Shown here one piece after another: positions 31,784-44,209 of a stretch of 64,000 nucleotides of DNA (its first letter is position 1; every line of letters begins with the position of its first letter). The notes below the pieces were generated by a model. The model did not search any database. It was not told where the DNA came from and was given only the letters and a program-made list of their open reading frames with translations. The translations under genes were made by a program, and so were the position numbers. Source of the DNA: Microvelia longipes (taxonomy: Eukaryota > Arthropoda > Insecta > Hemiptera > Veliidae); NCBI GenBank assembly GCA_018340805.1, contig JACMZG010001863.1:22043049-22107048 (forward strand), read 5' to 3'.

Positions 31784-32680
31784 TCAAGGCCGTGACCCTG
31801 AGTAGTCAGGTGTGTGAGTCAGGTGTGCGTGTGAGCCATCTGGCGTTATGATGCTTTGTGTCTTTATTATGATGTGTACCGTGTCATGGTTTTCCCGTTT
31901 TCGTTTTTTGTCAAGTGTTGGTTTGAGTACCGAAAAAGTAATGTCCGAATTGAAAGTAAGTTGTTCGTTAATAATTGTCTTGTCAGTAATTCTGTGTTTG
32001 TATATTTCTAGTCTTTCAAGTACGTCAAGTTTAGGTCCTTTTGATTGTTTGTGTAGCAGTTTCATAGAGTTTGACATTGAATCTGGTTCGTGTCCGTGTG
32101 TGCGAAGGTGGTTGGCAAAGTTAGAATCTGATTTATCTTTTATGAATGAGCGTAATTGCTCTTTATACCTAGTGTTTAGAGTACGATATGTTCTACCTAT
32201 ATAATTTTGTTGGCAATCTTTGCAAGTTATCTTGTAAACTCCACTTTGGTTATATAAATTTGAGTTATTTGGGTTATTGGAGTTATGTGCTAGTTTGTTA
32301 CCTATGTTATTGTTTGTTTTGAAGGCTGTTGCTAAGTTGTGTTTATTTAAGAAGTTTGCAAGTCTGTAAGTTTCTTTCCCTACGTAGGTTAAAGCTGTCC
32401 ATTGTCTGTTAGTATCTGTCTCGTCTGTTGTGGTGTTGGCAGAGCCGTTTTTCCGTTTGTATTGTGTGATGAGTTTGTCGATGTCGGTCCTATTGTATCC
32501 GTTCCTGTCTGCTATGTCGTATATCGTATTAAGTTCTTTTTTGTAGTTGTCAGGTGTCATAGGTATGTTGTGAAGTCTATGTATCATGGATCTGTAGGCT
32601 GCTAATTTGTGTTGCATTGGGTGGTTTGAAGTTGCGTGTATTGTGTGGTCGGTTGCTGTTGGTTTTCTGTATATGCTAAA
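31784..32680 (-). pseudogene. Penelope-like polyprotein C-terminus with GIY-YIG endonuclease
   Basis: Open from 32680 to stop at 31786-31784. The upstream part, FSIYRKPTATDHTIHATSNH, is the last piece of the Penelope reverse transcriptase; the catalytic RT motifs are gone. Counting from the Met at 32617 (277 residues to the stop), the endonuclease starts at about residue 126. It has GVY 126-128, C132 and C135, YIGRT 139-143, R150 in NTRYKEQ, and H170/H174. The Cys and His residues match the zinc-binding insertion of Penelope GIY-YIG domains. The fragment cannot mobilise alone because the RT is missing; the endonuclease reading frame itself is intact. Confidence 0.88.
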
Positions 32681-32863
32681 GTCACACGCACACCTGACTC
32701 ACACACCTGACTACTCAGGGTCACGGCCTTGACTCAGTACACATTCCCTTTATAAACCCTTTCCTACTTCCTCCCTTATCTTCAGAGGGCTCGTCGTGCT
32801 CATTGAGACTAGAAGTTAATCACTGATTTAACTTTATTAGTTGAGAGCTCGAGTGTTGCCCCG

Positions 32864-32900
32864 CCTGCTGATGATGGCGTTATGCCGAAACCGGTCCAGG
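32864..32900 (+). ncRNA. Hammerhead ribozyme in right Penelope arm
   Basis: Helix I is CCTG (32864-32867) with CAGG (32897-32900). The core is CTGATGA (32868-32874). Helix II is GGC and GCC around GTTAT, with one T (32875) before it. GAA is at 32887-32889; ACCGGT (32890-32895) is a loopless palindromic helix III. Cleavage is expected after C32896. Loopless helix III motifs in Penelope elements are thought to work as dimers. Confidence 0.75.
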
Positions 32901-32948
32901 GATATTTATATCCAACAGCAAGTATCGACGGTAGCTGATTCTTCGATT

Positions 32949-33974
32949 GCTTCTTCAACTTGCGGTAAATACAACCTTTTTAATTTCAAAATTAAATTAA
33001 ATGTTGAGAAATATTTACATTGACGACTTGATCTATAATTTTATGATAAACTTAAACAAATTAAGTTTAATTTTTTAATTAAACAAATTAAAAATATTTT
33101 TTTCTTTGTACTTTTCCTAACCTCATAACTAACACTGAAAAAATTATGAAAATATTTTAGATGATTTATAAATATTATACAATTTTATAAGATCTTGGTC
33201 GTATAGGACGTAACTTTCATAAATATATAAAGTAATCTGAACCAATAAACTGTAATTTAAATTGACACATTTTAACAATATTTTAAATTAATTAGAAATT
33301 AGTAATTAAATCATATCAGAAGTCGAAGGTTGTTCTTGTGTTTATCTTCTTTTTTCCAATTATTATATCTGTTTTTTTTTATTTTACCTATACATTTTCC
33401 ATAGCAGTGAATGCTAACTTACATTAGAGTTTTAGGGAATTTTCAATACATCAAGAGTATGTGGAAGGTGTAGAGAAAGGACGTGGGGGACAAATTCTAC
33501 TTGGACTTCTAATTTCAAAAATACATACATCCTCGATATGTGTGTGTGTGCGCGAGTGTTTGTGTGATTGTGTGTGAGTCAGAGAGTCACTAGATGTTTT
33601 TCTGTCAGACGGTAACTCTCGCAGACATTTTAAGAAATTAAGAAAACAAATTAAGCTCGTGGATGCCTCGGAACTTATTAATTGTGAAAAGTGTATGACG
33701 TCATTAATCTATTTTGACGCAATCGAACTTTTTAAAAAATCGGTGTAGATAGGGTAAGAGTAATTGTAGTAGGGTAGTTGTCGAATATGGTGTACTCAAT
33801 ATGGATTTGGTGTTCTGGATCTATTCAAACCGGTTTATGCTCAACGGGACTCACCGTTTAACCGGCAAAGGCAAAAACCATAGGAAAAACGACATCCTAT
33901 AACATATTTTTAGGGTGTACTGCCACTAAAAAACACTTTAAGTGCAAAATTTTTATTTCCCATTATATTAGCTA
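32949..33974. other. Intergenic, unassigned
   Basis: AT-rich. 33540-33720 has a GTGTGTGT-rich block and AAAGTGTATGACGTCATTAA, reminiscent of the 5S-like family middle part, but too diverged to call. No genes seen. Confidence 0.35.
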
Positions 33975-34194
33975 TTTTTTTCTTTTCCTCATATATACCG
34001 TAGGTATATAGAAAAAGTATTGTCTTTAGACAAAAAATTTGATACTGGGATGTCACTGCAACTATCCGTTTCAGGTGTTTTAAGACCTCCTAAGCAGTTT
34101 TCACTAAGTTGTCTGTCTGTAAGTGTGTGTGGTTCATCAGTATTAGTTAAACTTTTATCATATGACTTGAGTACTTTTTTTAACCTTTACTTAA
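33975..34194 (+). repeat. 5S-like dispersed repeat, copy 7, left part
   Basis: TTTTCCTCATATATACCGTAG, GGTATATAGAAAAAGTATTG, CTATCCGTTTCAGGTG and AGTTGTCTGTCTGTAAGTGTG in family order. It is interrupted at 34195 by the satellite array. A 5S-like segment reappears at 41040-41125 on the far side. Confidence 0.72.
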
Positions 34195-34364
34195 TATATC
34201 ATTTGATACTACCGAGTTTTGCAAAACATGAATAGTTGACACAATATAATTGTGCGAGAGACACCTAGGAAATGTAAACAAGCAAAATGCAATGCTACAT
34301 CTGGGAACTGTTCCATCATTCGACATTCGTCATCATTGATGGCTCGACATAATGTCATGTCCCA

Positions 34365-34405
34365 CTCTGTTTCGTTACGTCTAACTCATCAGGGCGCCGA
34401 CAGAG
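34365..34405 (-). ncRNA. Hammerhead ribozyme of the satellite (first + unit)
   Basis: On minus: CTCTGT (34405-34400) pairs with ACAGAG (34370-34365) as a 6 bp helix III. C at 34399 is the cleavage base (GTC). GGCGCC (34398-34393) is helix I. CTGATGA (34392-34386) is the core. GTTA-GACG-TAAC is a 4 bp helix II with a GACG loop, followed by GAA. All conserved core positions are present. Helix I is a loopless palindrome, so it could form only between two molecules or by a different pairing. The motif recurs about every 316 bases in the array. Confidence 0.8.
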
Positions 34406-37400
34406 CCTGAACTCACTCTGACCTTCAATTAATTCCGAAGAATATAATGTGAAGTACTTACCAGAGACGAGCGGTGCTCTCTTACCGCCATCATGCATGG
34501 CAAGCAAAACATATATCATTTGATACTACCGAGTTTTGCAAAACATGAATAGTTGACACAATATAATTGTGCGAGAGACACCTAGGAAATGTAACAAGCA
34601 AAATGCAATGCTACATCTGGGAACTGTTCCATCATTCGACATTCGTCATCATTGATGGCTCGACATAATGTCATGTCCCACTCTGTTTCGTTACGTCTAA
34701 CTCATCAGGGGCCGACAGAGCCTGAACTCACTCTGACCTTCAATTAATTCCGAAGAATATAATGTGAAGTACTTACCAGAGACGAGCGGTGCTCTCTTAC
34801 CGCCATCATGCATGGCAAGCAAAACATATATCATTTGATACTACCGAGTTTTGCAAAACATGAATAGTTGACACAATATAATTGTGCGAGAGACACCTAG
34901 GAAATGTAACAAGCAAAATGCAATGCTACATCTGGGAACTGTTCCATCATTCGACATTCGTCATCATTGATGGCTCGACATAATGTCATGTCCCACTCTG
35001 TTTCGTTACGTCTAACTCATCAGGGCGCCGACAGAGCCTGAACTCACTCTGACCTTCAATTAATTCCGAAGAATATAATGTGAAGTACTTACCAGAGACG
35101 AGCGGTGCTCTCTTACCGCCATCATGCATGGCAAGCAAAACATATATCATTTGATACTACCGAGTTTTGCAAAAACATGAATTGACACAATATAATTGTG
35201 CGAGAGACACCTAGGAAATGAAACAAGCAAAATGCAATGCTACATCTGGGAACTGTTCCATCATTCGACATTCGTCATCATTGATGGCTCGACATAATGT
35301 CATGTCCCACTCTGTTTCGTTACGTCTAACTCATCAGGGCGCCGACAGAGCCTGAACTCACTCTGACCTTCAATTAATTCCGAAGAATATAATGTGAAGT
35401 ACTTACCAGAGACGAGCGGTGCTCTCTTACGCCATCATGCATGGCAAGCAAAACATATATCATTTGATACTACCGAGTTTTGCAAAACATGAATAGTTGA
35501 CACAATATAATTGTGCGAGAGACACCTAGGAAATGTAACAAGCAAAATGCAATGCTACATCTGGGAACTGTTCCATCATTCGACATTCGTCATCATTGAT
35601 GGCTCGACATAATGTCATGTCCCACTCTGTTTCGTTACGTCTAACTCATCAGGGCGCCGACAGAGCCTGAACTCACTCTGACCTTCAATTAATTCCGAAG
35701 AATATAATGTGAAGTACTTACCAGAGACGAGCGGTGCTCTCTTACCGCCATCATGCATGGCAAGCAAAACATATATCATTTGATACTACCGAGTTTTGCA
35801 AAACATGAATAGTTGACACAATATAATTGTGCGAGAGACACCTAGGAAATGTAACAAGCAAAATGCAATGCTACATCTGGGAACTGTTCCATCATTCGAC
35901 ATTCGTCATCATTGATGGCTCGACATAATGTCATGTCCCACTCTGTTTCGTTACGTCTAACTCATCAGGGCGCCGACAGAGCCTGAACTCACTCTGACCT
36001 TCAATTAATTCCGAAGAATATAATGTGAAGTACTTACCAGAGACGAGCGGTGCTCTCTTACCGCCATCATGCATGGCAAGCAAAACATATATCATTTGAT
36101 ACTACCGAGTTTTGCAAAACATGAATAGTTGACACAATATAATTGTGCGAGAGACACCTAGGAAATGTAACAAGCAAAATGCAATGCTACATCTGGGAAC
36201 TGTTCCATCATTCGACATTCGTCATCATTGATGGCTCGACATAATGTCATGTCCCACTCTGTTTCGTTACGTCTAACTCATCAGGGCGCCGACAGAGCCT
36301 GAACTCACTCTGACCTTCAATTAATTCCGAAGAATATAATGTGAAGTACTTACCAGAGACGAGCGGTGCTCTCTTACCGCCATCATGCATGGCAAGCAAA
36401 ACATATATCATTTGATACTACCGAGTTTTGCAAAACATGAATAGTTGACACAATATAATTGTGCGAGAGACACCTAGGAAATGTAACAAGCAAAATGCAA
36501 TGCTACATCTGGGAACTGTTCCATCATTCGACATTCGTCATCATTGATGGCTCGACATAATGTCATGTCCCACTCTGTTTCGTTACGTCTAACTCATCAG
36601 GGCGCCGACAGAGCCTGAACTCACTCTGACCTTCAATTAATTCCGAAGAATATAATGTGAAGTACTTACCAGAGACGAGCGGTGCTCTCTTACCGCCATC
36701 ATGCATGGCAAGCAAAACATATATCATTTGATACTACCGAGTTTTGCAAAACATGAATAGTTGACACAATATAATTGTGCGAGAGACACCTAGGAAATGT
36801 AACAAGCAAAATGCAATGCTACATCTGGGAAACTGTTCCATCATTCGACATTCGTCATCATTGATGGCTCGACATAATGTCATGTCCCACTCTGTTTCGT
36901 TACGTCTAACTCATCAGGGCGCCGACAGAGCCTGAACTCACTCTGACCTTCAATTAATTCCGAAGAATATAATGTGAAGTACTTACCAGAGACGAGCGGT
37001 GCTCTCTTACCGCCATCATGCATGGCAAGCAAAACATATATCATTTGATACTACCGAGTTTTGCAAAACATGAATAGTTGACACAATATAATTGTGCGAG
37101 AGACACCTAGGAAATGTAACAAGCAAAATGCAATGCTACATCTGGGAACTGTTCCATCATTCGACATTTCGTCATTGATGGCTCGACATAATGTCATGTC
37201 CCACTCTGTTTCGTTACGTCTAACTCATCAGGGCGCCGACAGAGCCTGAACTCACTCTGACCTTCAATTAATTCCGAAGAATATAATGTGAAGTACTTAC
37301 CAGAGACGAGCGGTGCTCTCTTACCGCCATCATGCATGGCAAGCAAAACATATATCATTTGATACTACCGAGTTTTGCAAAACATGAATAGTTGACACAA

Positions 37401-39244
37401 TATAATTGTGCGAGAGACACCTAGGAAATGTAACAAGCAAAATGCAATGCTACATCTGGGAACTGTTCCATCATTCGACATTCGTCATCATTGATGGCTC
37501 GACATAATGTCATGTCCCACTCTGTTTCGTTACGTCTAACTCATCAGGGCGCCGACAGAGCCTGAACTCACTCTGACCTTCAATTAATTCCGAAGAATAT
37601 AATGTGAAGTACTTACCAGAGACGAGCGGTGCTCTCTTACCGCCATCATGCATGGCAAGCAAAACATATATCATTTGATACTACCGAGTTTTGCAAAACA
37701 TGAATAGTTGACACAATATAATTGTGCGAGAGACACCTAGGAAATGTAACAAGCAAAATGCAATGCTACATCTGGGAACTGTTCCATCATTCGACATTCG
37801 TCATCATTGATGGCTCGACATAATGTCATGTCCCACTCTGTTTCGTTACGTCTAACTCATCAGGGCGCCGACAGAGCCTGAACTCACTCTGACCTTCAAT
37901 TAATTCCGAAGAATATAATGTGAAGTACTTACCAGAGACGAGCGGTGCTCTCTTACCGCCATCATGCATGGCAAGCAAAACATATATCATTTGATACTAC
38001 CGAGTTTTGCAAACATGAATAGTTGACACAATATAATTGTGCGAGAGACACCTAGGAAATGTAACAAGCAAAATGCAATGCTACATCTGGGAACTGTTCC
38101 ATCATTCGACATTCGTCATCATTGATGGCTCGACATAATGTCATGTCCCACTCTTTCGTTACGTCTAACTCATCAGGGCGCCGACAGAGCCTGAACTCAC
38201 TCTGACCTTCAATTAATTCCGAAGAATATAATGTGAAGTACTTACCAGAGACGAGCGGTGCTCTCTTACCGCCATCATGCATGGCAAGCAAAACATATAT
38301 CATTTGATACTACCGAGTTTTGCAAAACATGAATAGTTGACACAATATAATTGTGCGAGAGACACCTAGGAAATGTAACAAGCAAAATGCAATGCTACAT
38401 CTGGGAACTGTTCCATCATTCGACATTCGTCATCATTGATGGCTCGACATAATGTCATGTCCCACTCTGTTTCGTTACGTCTAACTCATCAGGGCGCCGA
38501 CAGAGCCTGAACTCACTCTGACCTTCAATTAATTCCGAAGAATATAATGTGAAGTACTTACCAGAGACGAGCGGTGCTCTCTTACCGCCATCATGCATGG
38601 CAAGCAAAACATATATCATTTGATACTACCGAGTTTTGCAAAACATGAATAGTTGACACAATATAATTGTGCGAGAGACACCTAGGAAATGTAACAAGCA
38701 AAATGCAATGCTACATCTGGGAACTGTTCCATCATTCGACATTCGTCATCATTGATGGCTCGACATAATGTCATGTCCCACTCTGTTTCGTTACGTCTAA
38801 CTCATCAGGGCGCCGACAGAGCCTGAACTCACTCTGACTTCAATTAATTCCGAAGAATATAATGTGAAGTACTTACCAGAGACGAGCGGTGCTCTTTACC
38901 GCCATCATGCATGGCAAGCAAAATATTCATTGATACTACCGCCCTGATGAGTAGACGTAACGAAACAGAGTGGGACATGACATTATGTCGAGCCATCAAT
39001 GATGACGAATGTCGAATGATGAACAGTTCCCAGATGTAGCATTGCATTTTGCTTGTTACATTTCCTTGGTGTCTCTCGCACAATTATATTGTGTCAACTA
39101 TTCATGTTTTGCAAAACTCGGTAGTATCAAATGATATATGTTTTGCTTGCCATGCATGATGGCGGTAAGAGAGCACCGCTCGTCTCTGGTAAGTACTTCA
39201 CATTATATTCTTCGGAATTAATTGAAGGTCAGAGTGAGTTCAGG

Positions 39245-39285
39245 CTCTGTCGGCGCCCTGATGAGTTAGACGTAACGAAACAGAG
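39245..39285 (+). ncRNA. Hammerhead ribozyme of the satellite (inverted unit)
   Basis: CTCTGT 39245-39250, cleavage C 39251, GGCGCC 39252-39257, CTGATGA 39258-39264, helix II 39265-39276, GAA 39277-39279, ACAGAG 39280-39285. The next unit has GGTGCC in place of GGCGCC, which keeps pairing as a G-U, while the unit near 40515 has lost two bases of helix I and would be weakened. Confidence 0.8.
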
Positions 39286-40989
39286 TGGGACATGACATTA
39301 TGTCGAGCCATCAATGATGACGAATGTCGAATGATGGAACAGTTCCCAGATGTAGCATTGCATTTTGCTTGTTACATTTCCTAGGTGTCTCTCGCACAAT
39401 TATATTGTGTCAACTATTCATGTTTTGCAAAACTCGGTAGTATCAAATGATATATGTTTTGCTTGCCATGCATGATGGCGGTAAGAGAGCACCGGTCGTC
39501 TCTGGTAAACACTTCACATTATATTCTTTCAGAATTAATTGAAGGTCAGAGTGAGTTCAGGCTCTGTCGGTGCCCTGATGAGTTAGACGTAACGAAACAG
39601 AGTGGGACATGACATTATGTCGAGCCATCAATGATGACGAATGTCGAATGATGGAACAGTTCCCAGATGTAGCATTGCATTTTGCTTGTTACATTTCCTA
39701 GGTGTCTCTCGCACAATTATATTGTGTCAACTATTCATGTTTTGCAAAACTCGGTAGTATCAAATGATATATGTTTTGCTTGCCATGCATGATGGCGGTA
39801 AGAGAGCACCGCTCGTCTCTGGTAAGTACTTCACATTATATTCTTCGGAATTAATTGAAGGTCAGAGTGAGTTCAGGCTCTGTCGGCGCCCTGATGAGTT
39901 AGACGTAACGAAACAGAGTGGGACATGACATTATGTCGAGCCATCAATGATGACGAATGTCGAATGATGGAACAGTTCCCAGATGTAGCATTGCATTTTG
40001 CTTGTTACATTTCCTAGGTGTCTCTCGCACAATTATATTGTGTCAACTATTCATGTTTTGCAAAACTCGGTAGTATCAAATGATATATGTTTTGCTTGCC
40101 ATGCATGATGGCGGTAAGAGAGCACCGCTCGTCTCTGGTAAGTACTTCACATTATATTCTTCGGAATTAATTGAAGGTCAGAGTGAGTTCAGGCTCTGTC
40201 GGCGCCCTGATGAGTTAGACGTAACGAAACAGAGTGGGACATGACATTATGTCGAGCCATCAATGATGACGAATGTCGAATGATGGAACAGTTCCCAGAT
40301 GTAGCATTGCATTTTGCTTGTTACATTTCCTAGGTGTCTCTCGCACAATTATATTGTGTCAACTATTCATGTTTTGCAAAACTCGGTAGTATCAAATGAT
40401 ATATGTTTTGCTTGCCATGCATGATGCGGTAAGAGAGCACCGCTCGTCTCTGGTAAGTACTTCACATTATATTCTTCGGAATTAATTGAAGGTCAGAGTG
40501 AGTTCAGGCTCTGTCGCCCTGATGAGTTAAACGTAACGAAACAGAGTGGAACATGACATTATGTCGAGCCATCAATGATGACGAATGTCGAATGATGGAA
40601 CAGTTCCCAGATGTAGCATTGCATTTTGCTTGTTACATTTCCTAGGTGTCTCTCGCACAATTATATTGTGTCAACTATTCATGTTTTGCAAAACTCGGTA
40701 GTATCAAATGATATATTTTTTGCTTGCCATGCATGATTGCGGTAAGAGAGCACCGCTCGTCTCTGGTAAGTACTTCACATTATATTCTTCGGAATTAATT
40801 GAAGGTCAGAGTGAGTTCAGGCTCTGTCGCGCCCTGATGAGTTAGACGTAACGAAACAGAGTGGGACATGACATTATGTCGAGCCATCAATGATGACGAA
40901 TGTCGAATGATGGAACAGTTCCCAGATGTAGCATTGCATTTTGCTTGTTACATTTCCTAGGTGTCTCTCGCACAATTATATTGTGTCAA

Positions 40990-41125
40990 CTTTAATTAAT
41001 AAATAAGAACACCACGTTTCATTTTAATACAACAAGTATATCTATGATTTTTGTTGGATCATAAAAGTTAAGCCGCATGAAGTGTTGTTAATGCCTGGAT
41101 GGATGACCGCTAAAAATTAAATGTA
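40990..41125 (+). repeat. 5S-like dispersed repeat, right part beside the array
   Basis: TTTTTGTTGGATCATAAAAG, TTAAGCCGCATGAAG and GCCTGGATGGATGACCGC are the 5S box A to box C segment, in the same orientation as 33975-34194. Confidence 0.68.
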
Positions 41126-41414
41126 CCCATGGAAGGAATCCCTTAAGGACATATTCTTTTTAAAAACAAATATGAGTTTAGCATGATATCAAAAAAAAAT
41201 TTAAAAAGAACGATTTATCTAAATATTTTTTTAGCACCGGTAGTCTCAAACCAGAGCAATTAGGGAAATGCGAAAACAATTATCAGTACACCCATGAAGA
41301 TGGGTGTTAAATCGAATGAAAGTGGTCCTAAAGCGATGCGACCAACGAATAGGCCACTCGATGCTTGGCTAGTAGAGTATAATATATTAAATCACTATTA
41401 TAAAGCAATAAATA

Positions 41415-41690
41415 CTAATAATGTCCGTTTAGACCCTTGCAACTCATCAGGATAACTCCTGCGAAAACCATCTCGGGTAGTAAAGGCAACCATTACGCTC
41501 CAAGGGTATTCTAAAGTTGTCAATAATTTAAATGAACAATGAGCGTCAATAAATTCAGCGTGTATTTAAGATTTATATAAAATATTATATAAACTGAGTG
41601 CGCGACCTAGTATGCGAACCCCAGACCTCCGTGATGTCAAAGGTCAATATACATACTGACGCTTCCACGACCTCGACCACAGAGGCGGCT
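41415..41690 (-). mobile_element. SINE family S, diverged copy
   Basis: On + it runs from AATGTCCGTTTAGACCCTTG to CCACAGAGGCGGC, with GCGAACCCCAGACCTCCGTG as the B-box region. Older than the 28 kb, 45 kb and 53 kb copies, with an insertion in the middle. Confidence 0.7.
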
Positions 41691-41699
41691 ATATAAAAA

Positions 41700-44205
41700 A
41701 TAATATTATTATTTGTTGAACACTTGTACAAACCTTCAAGCTACTAAACAAATAAAGACACTCCGTCTTAGTTTTTTTATTACTCCAATTTAGGTTTGTC
41801 ACATTAGGTTAATAATATTCGAGGAATGAATGTAATGTCATATGTAGGGAAAACAGAAGAAAAATAATACAAAATTATATTAACTTCGAGCTTACCTGAC
41901 GTACATAGAACTGTAATCAAAACTTCTCCCCAAACTTGTTTTATTATTAGTTATTGTTAATCTAGATTTTTTCACCATTCTCATTCGAAACTATATTTTA
42001 ATCTTCTCACATTTTTTCAATTTAGTCTTTGTCATTTTTTCCTCAACAATATCTTCTACTTAAACTGAATTTGAATAGGATCAATTTGGATTATCAAATG
42101 AGGCAATACTTAAGTGTTCTATCTACCTGCATTTCAAGATTTTTTTAATCATTAAGTTTTTTTTAAATGGGTTTTATCTATTAAAAAATGTTAATGGATT
42201 TTTAGAATATTGTAAAATTATTTTTTTTTAAATTATGTCTGCATTTTTGTTATATAACAATAAAATTAAAAACGCAAAGGGTCAATGATCTAGCCGGTCC
42301 TACGAATTAGAGTTTAGATATAAGAAACCGCTAGTTTCTGACATTTTACTATTAGGACATTGTTGACAATTTGGAATTAAAACCGGTTAAAAAAGATTTA
42401 AAAAAAACGGTTTAAAAAAAATTCACCATCAAGCATCAGGAAAGGTATCCTCGATCTTTGCCTCTGCTTATGGTGGAACTGATAAGCTAGCACAAGTTAG
42501 GAATTTTTTCATTGTGTTTGGCATACCGTTTTTATGGCAGATATCACTAGAGCCAACTAGTATGTGATTTCTGAACATGATTCCTTACTTTATCAAAAAC
42601 AAAAATAAATTATTTAGTTTTTAAATAATAAGCAGTCAGAGCACTTAATTGATAAACATTGCTTCAGTTGACTAAAGACAGAGTCTTCGCCTATAAGCTT
42701 AAAGTTCAGTTAAAGTTTAAGCCTACACATAAGCCTAAAAGTTACAGCTTCAGCCTATACCAAGTCTAAAGCGTTACAGCCTAAAGTTCAGTTATAGTCT
42801 AACCCTATAAGTTAAGGCTTCCGTCTATTTTAAGTCTCTACTATAAATGCCTAGGCCTTTACCAGAATTTTTGTAGTCAAGTCTCTGACTGCAGAGAAGG
42901 GCAACTTTTGGTGGATCCCACATGCATATTGACTAAAAAGGTCTATAAATAGGCTTATCATTTTAATCAAACAAACATGGTTTAACCAAAATAAATCATT
43001 TGGGTTTCGTGCAATAAAAGATCAAAAATTCAAACCTGACTTAACATATGCAAACCCATGATTAAATTTAACAATATGATTCGTTGCAATTTAAATTATT
43101 CGTTTGAAGTTTCAATTTTTTTAATTCTTCTAGATTGTTCAATTTTAAACTAAATTATTTTTTTTATAAAGAATTAAAAAAATAATAATACTATATGGGA
43201 GCAATCCTGTTACTTGGTTAAATAAATATATTATGTTCCAGTCGATTTAATTAAAGCAAACGCTAGTCTTATTTTTTGTTTCAACCAAAATGGTTTGTAA
43301 TAATGTTATTATATCTTTATAAAATGTTTATCCTACGTAATATCACAGGAATAAGCCTAACTCAATCCTAAATCCTATTCTTGAATACAGTCCTAAGTGT
43401 ATCCTTCTATTTCGCTGATGATTTCATAAAATAATTAAGGTGATCTCAAATAAATTATAAAAAATTATTACAATAAATCCAAGGTTTTTCTTTCAATATC
43501 AATAACCTGCTTTAAAAGACACCAAAACAATAGACCGACTTCCTTATATAACTAAACGATTCACAAACGCAACAATTTTAATAATTCATTATCTAGATAT
43601 AGGACTACATGCTTGATTATTCATTCTGAATATAGATTCATGAATCTTGAGGTAATATGCATAATATTGCTTTGATTATATAGGCGGTATGAGCTACGTG
43701 AAACCACGAAGGATTCAATAACTCACTTCCTTCAACTACAAGTTCAAGGTGCAAAGATGTAGCCTTAACTTAAATAATTCTTTTCAATTGTAGGACTTTT
43801 TTATTTTCTTTTTTTATCAAATATGAGTTCAAATGTCACAAGGTCATATCCGTCTTTTTGTATTTTTTGGGTAACTTTTGAATGTTTTTTAAAGGATATT
43901 GATGATAGTACACGGTATAAAGCAAATCTTATTTAGCTTATGACGCTCGCGATAATATGTATAAGACCTCATGGATCAGCCCTGTGAAACTTAGCTTAAT
44001 TGTACAATAGTTCTATCCGACAGCAAGGCTAATTCATAATCTGATTCTGTTGTTGATTAATTAAATTATTTATTACCCTGGTACCTGACCTTAAATTTTT
44101 ATAACCTCCTTTAAAAGGCCCTCAAAGTCTTTACTTTTAGGTTTTAATTTTGGGACTTAATACCTTATTTGACCTAAAATGTGCAAAATTAACTTATATT
44201 ACTAG
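41700..44205. other. Intergenic, unassigned
   Basis: AT-rich. 42660-42860 is a degenerate minisatellite around AGCCTAAAGTTCAGTTATAGT. No genes recognised. Confidence 0.35.
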
Positions 44206-44209
44206 ATAG

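Larger units (their letters stand above)
31568..32948 (-). mobile_element. 5'-truncated Penelope-like retroelement with inverted terminal arms
   Basis: The arms 31568-31834 and 32682-32948 are exact-looking 267 base reverse complements. Between them is the 3' end of a Penelope-like coding region on minus. Inverted or partial pseudo-LTRs plus 5' truncation are typical of this retroelement class. Both arms contain CCGGTTTCGGCATAACGCC with a hammerhead core. No clear target duplication at the outer ends. The near-identity of the arms indicates a recent insertion. Confidence 0.9.
34195..40989. repeat. 316 bp satellite array with internal inversion and hammerhead ribozymes
   Basis: About 15 head-to-tail units in + order (34195 to about 38936; starts near 34195, 34511, 34826, 35142 and so on), then about 6.5 units in the opposite orientation to 40989. 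Units differ by only scattered substitutions and 1-4 base indels, so the array is young or homogenised. Each complete unit holds a 41-base hammerhead motif, a minus-strand splice-donor-like CTCTG-GTAAGTACTTC, and TTACATTTCCTAG-GTG on the same strand. Apparent frames such as 38303-38052 on minus have no family resemblance and arise from the repeat. Confidence 0.97.

Noticed and set aside
38052..38303. Minus-strand frame of 83 codons in the satellite
   Set aside because: It exists only in a unit with a chance deletion; other units are interrupted. No family resemblance.
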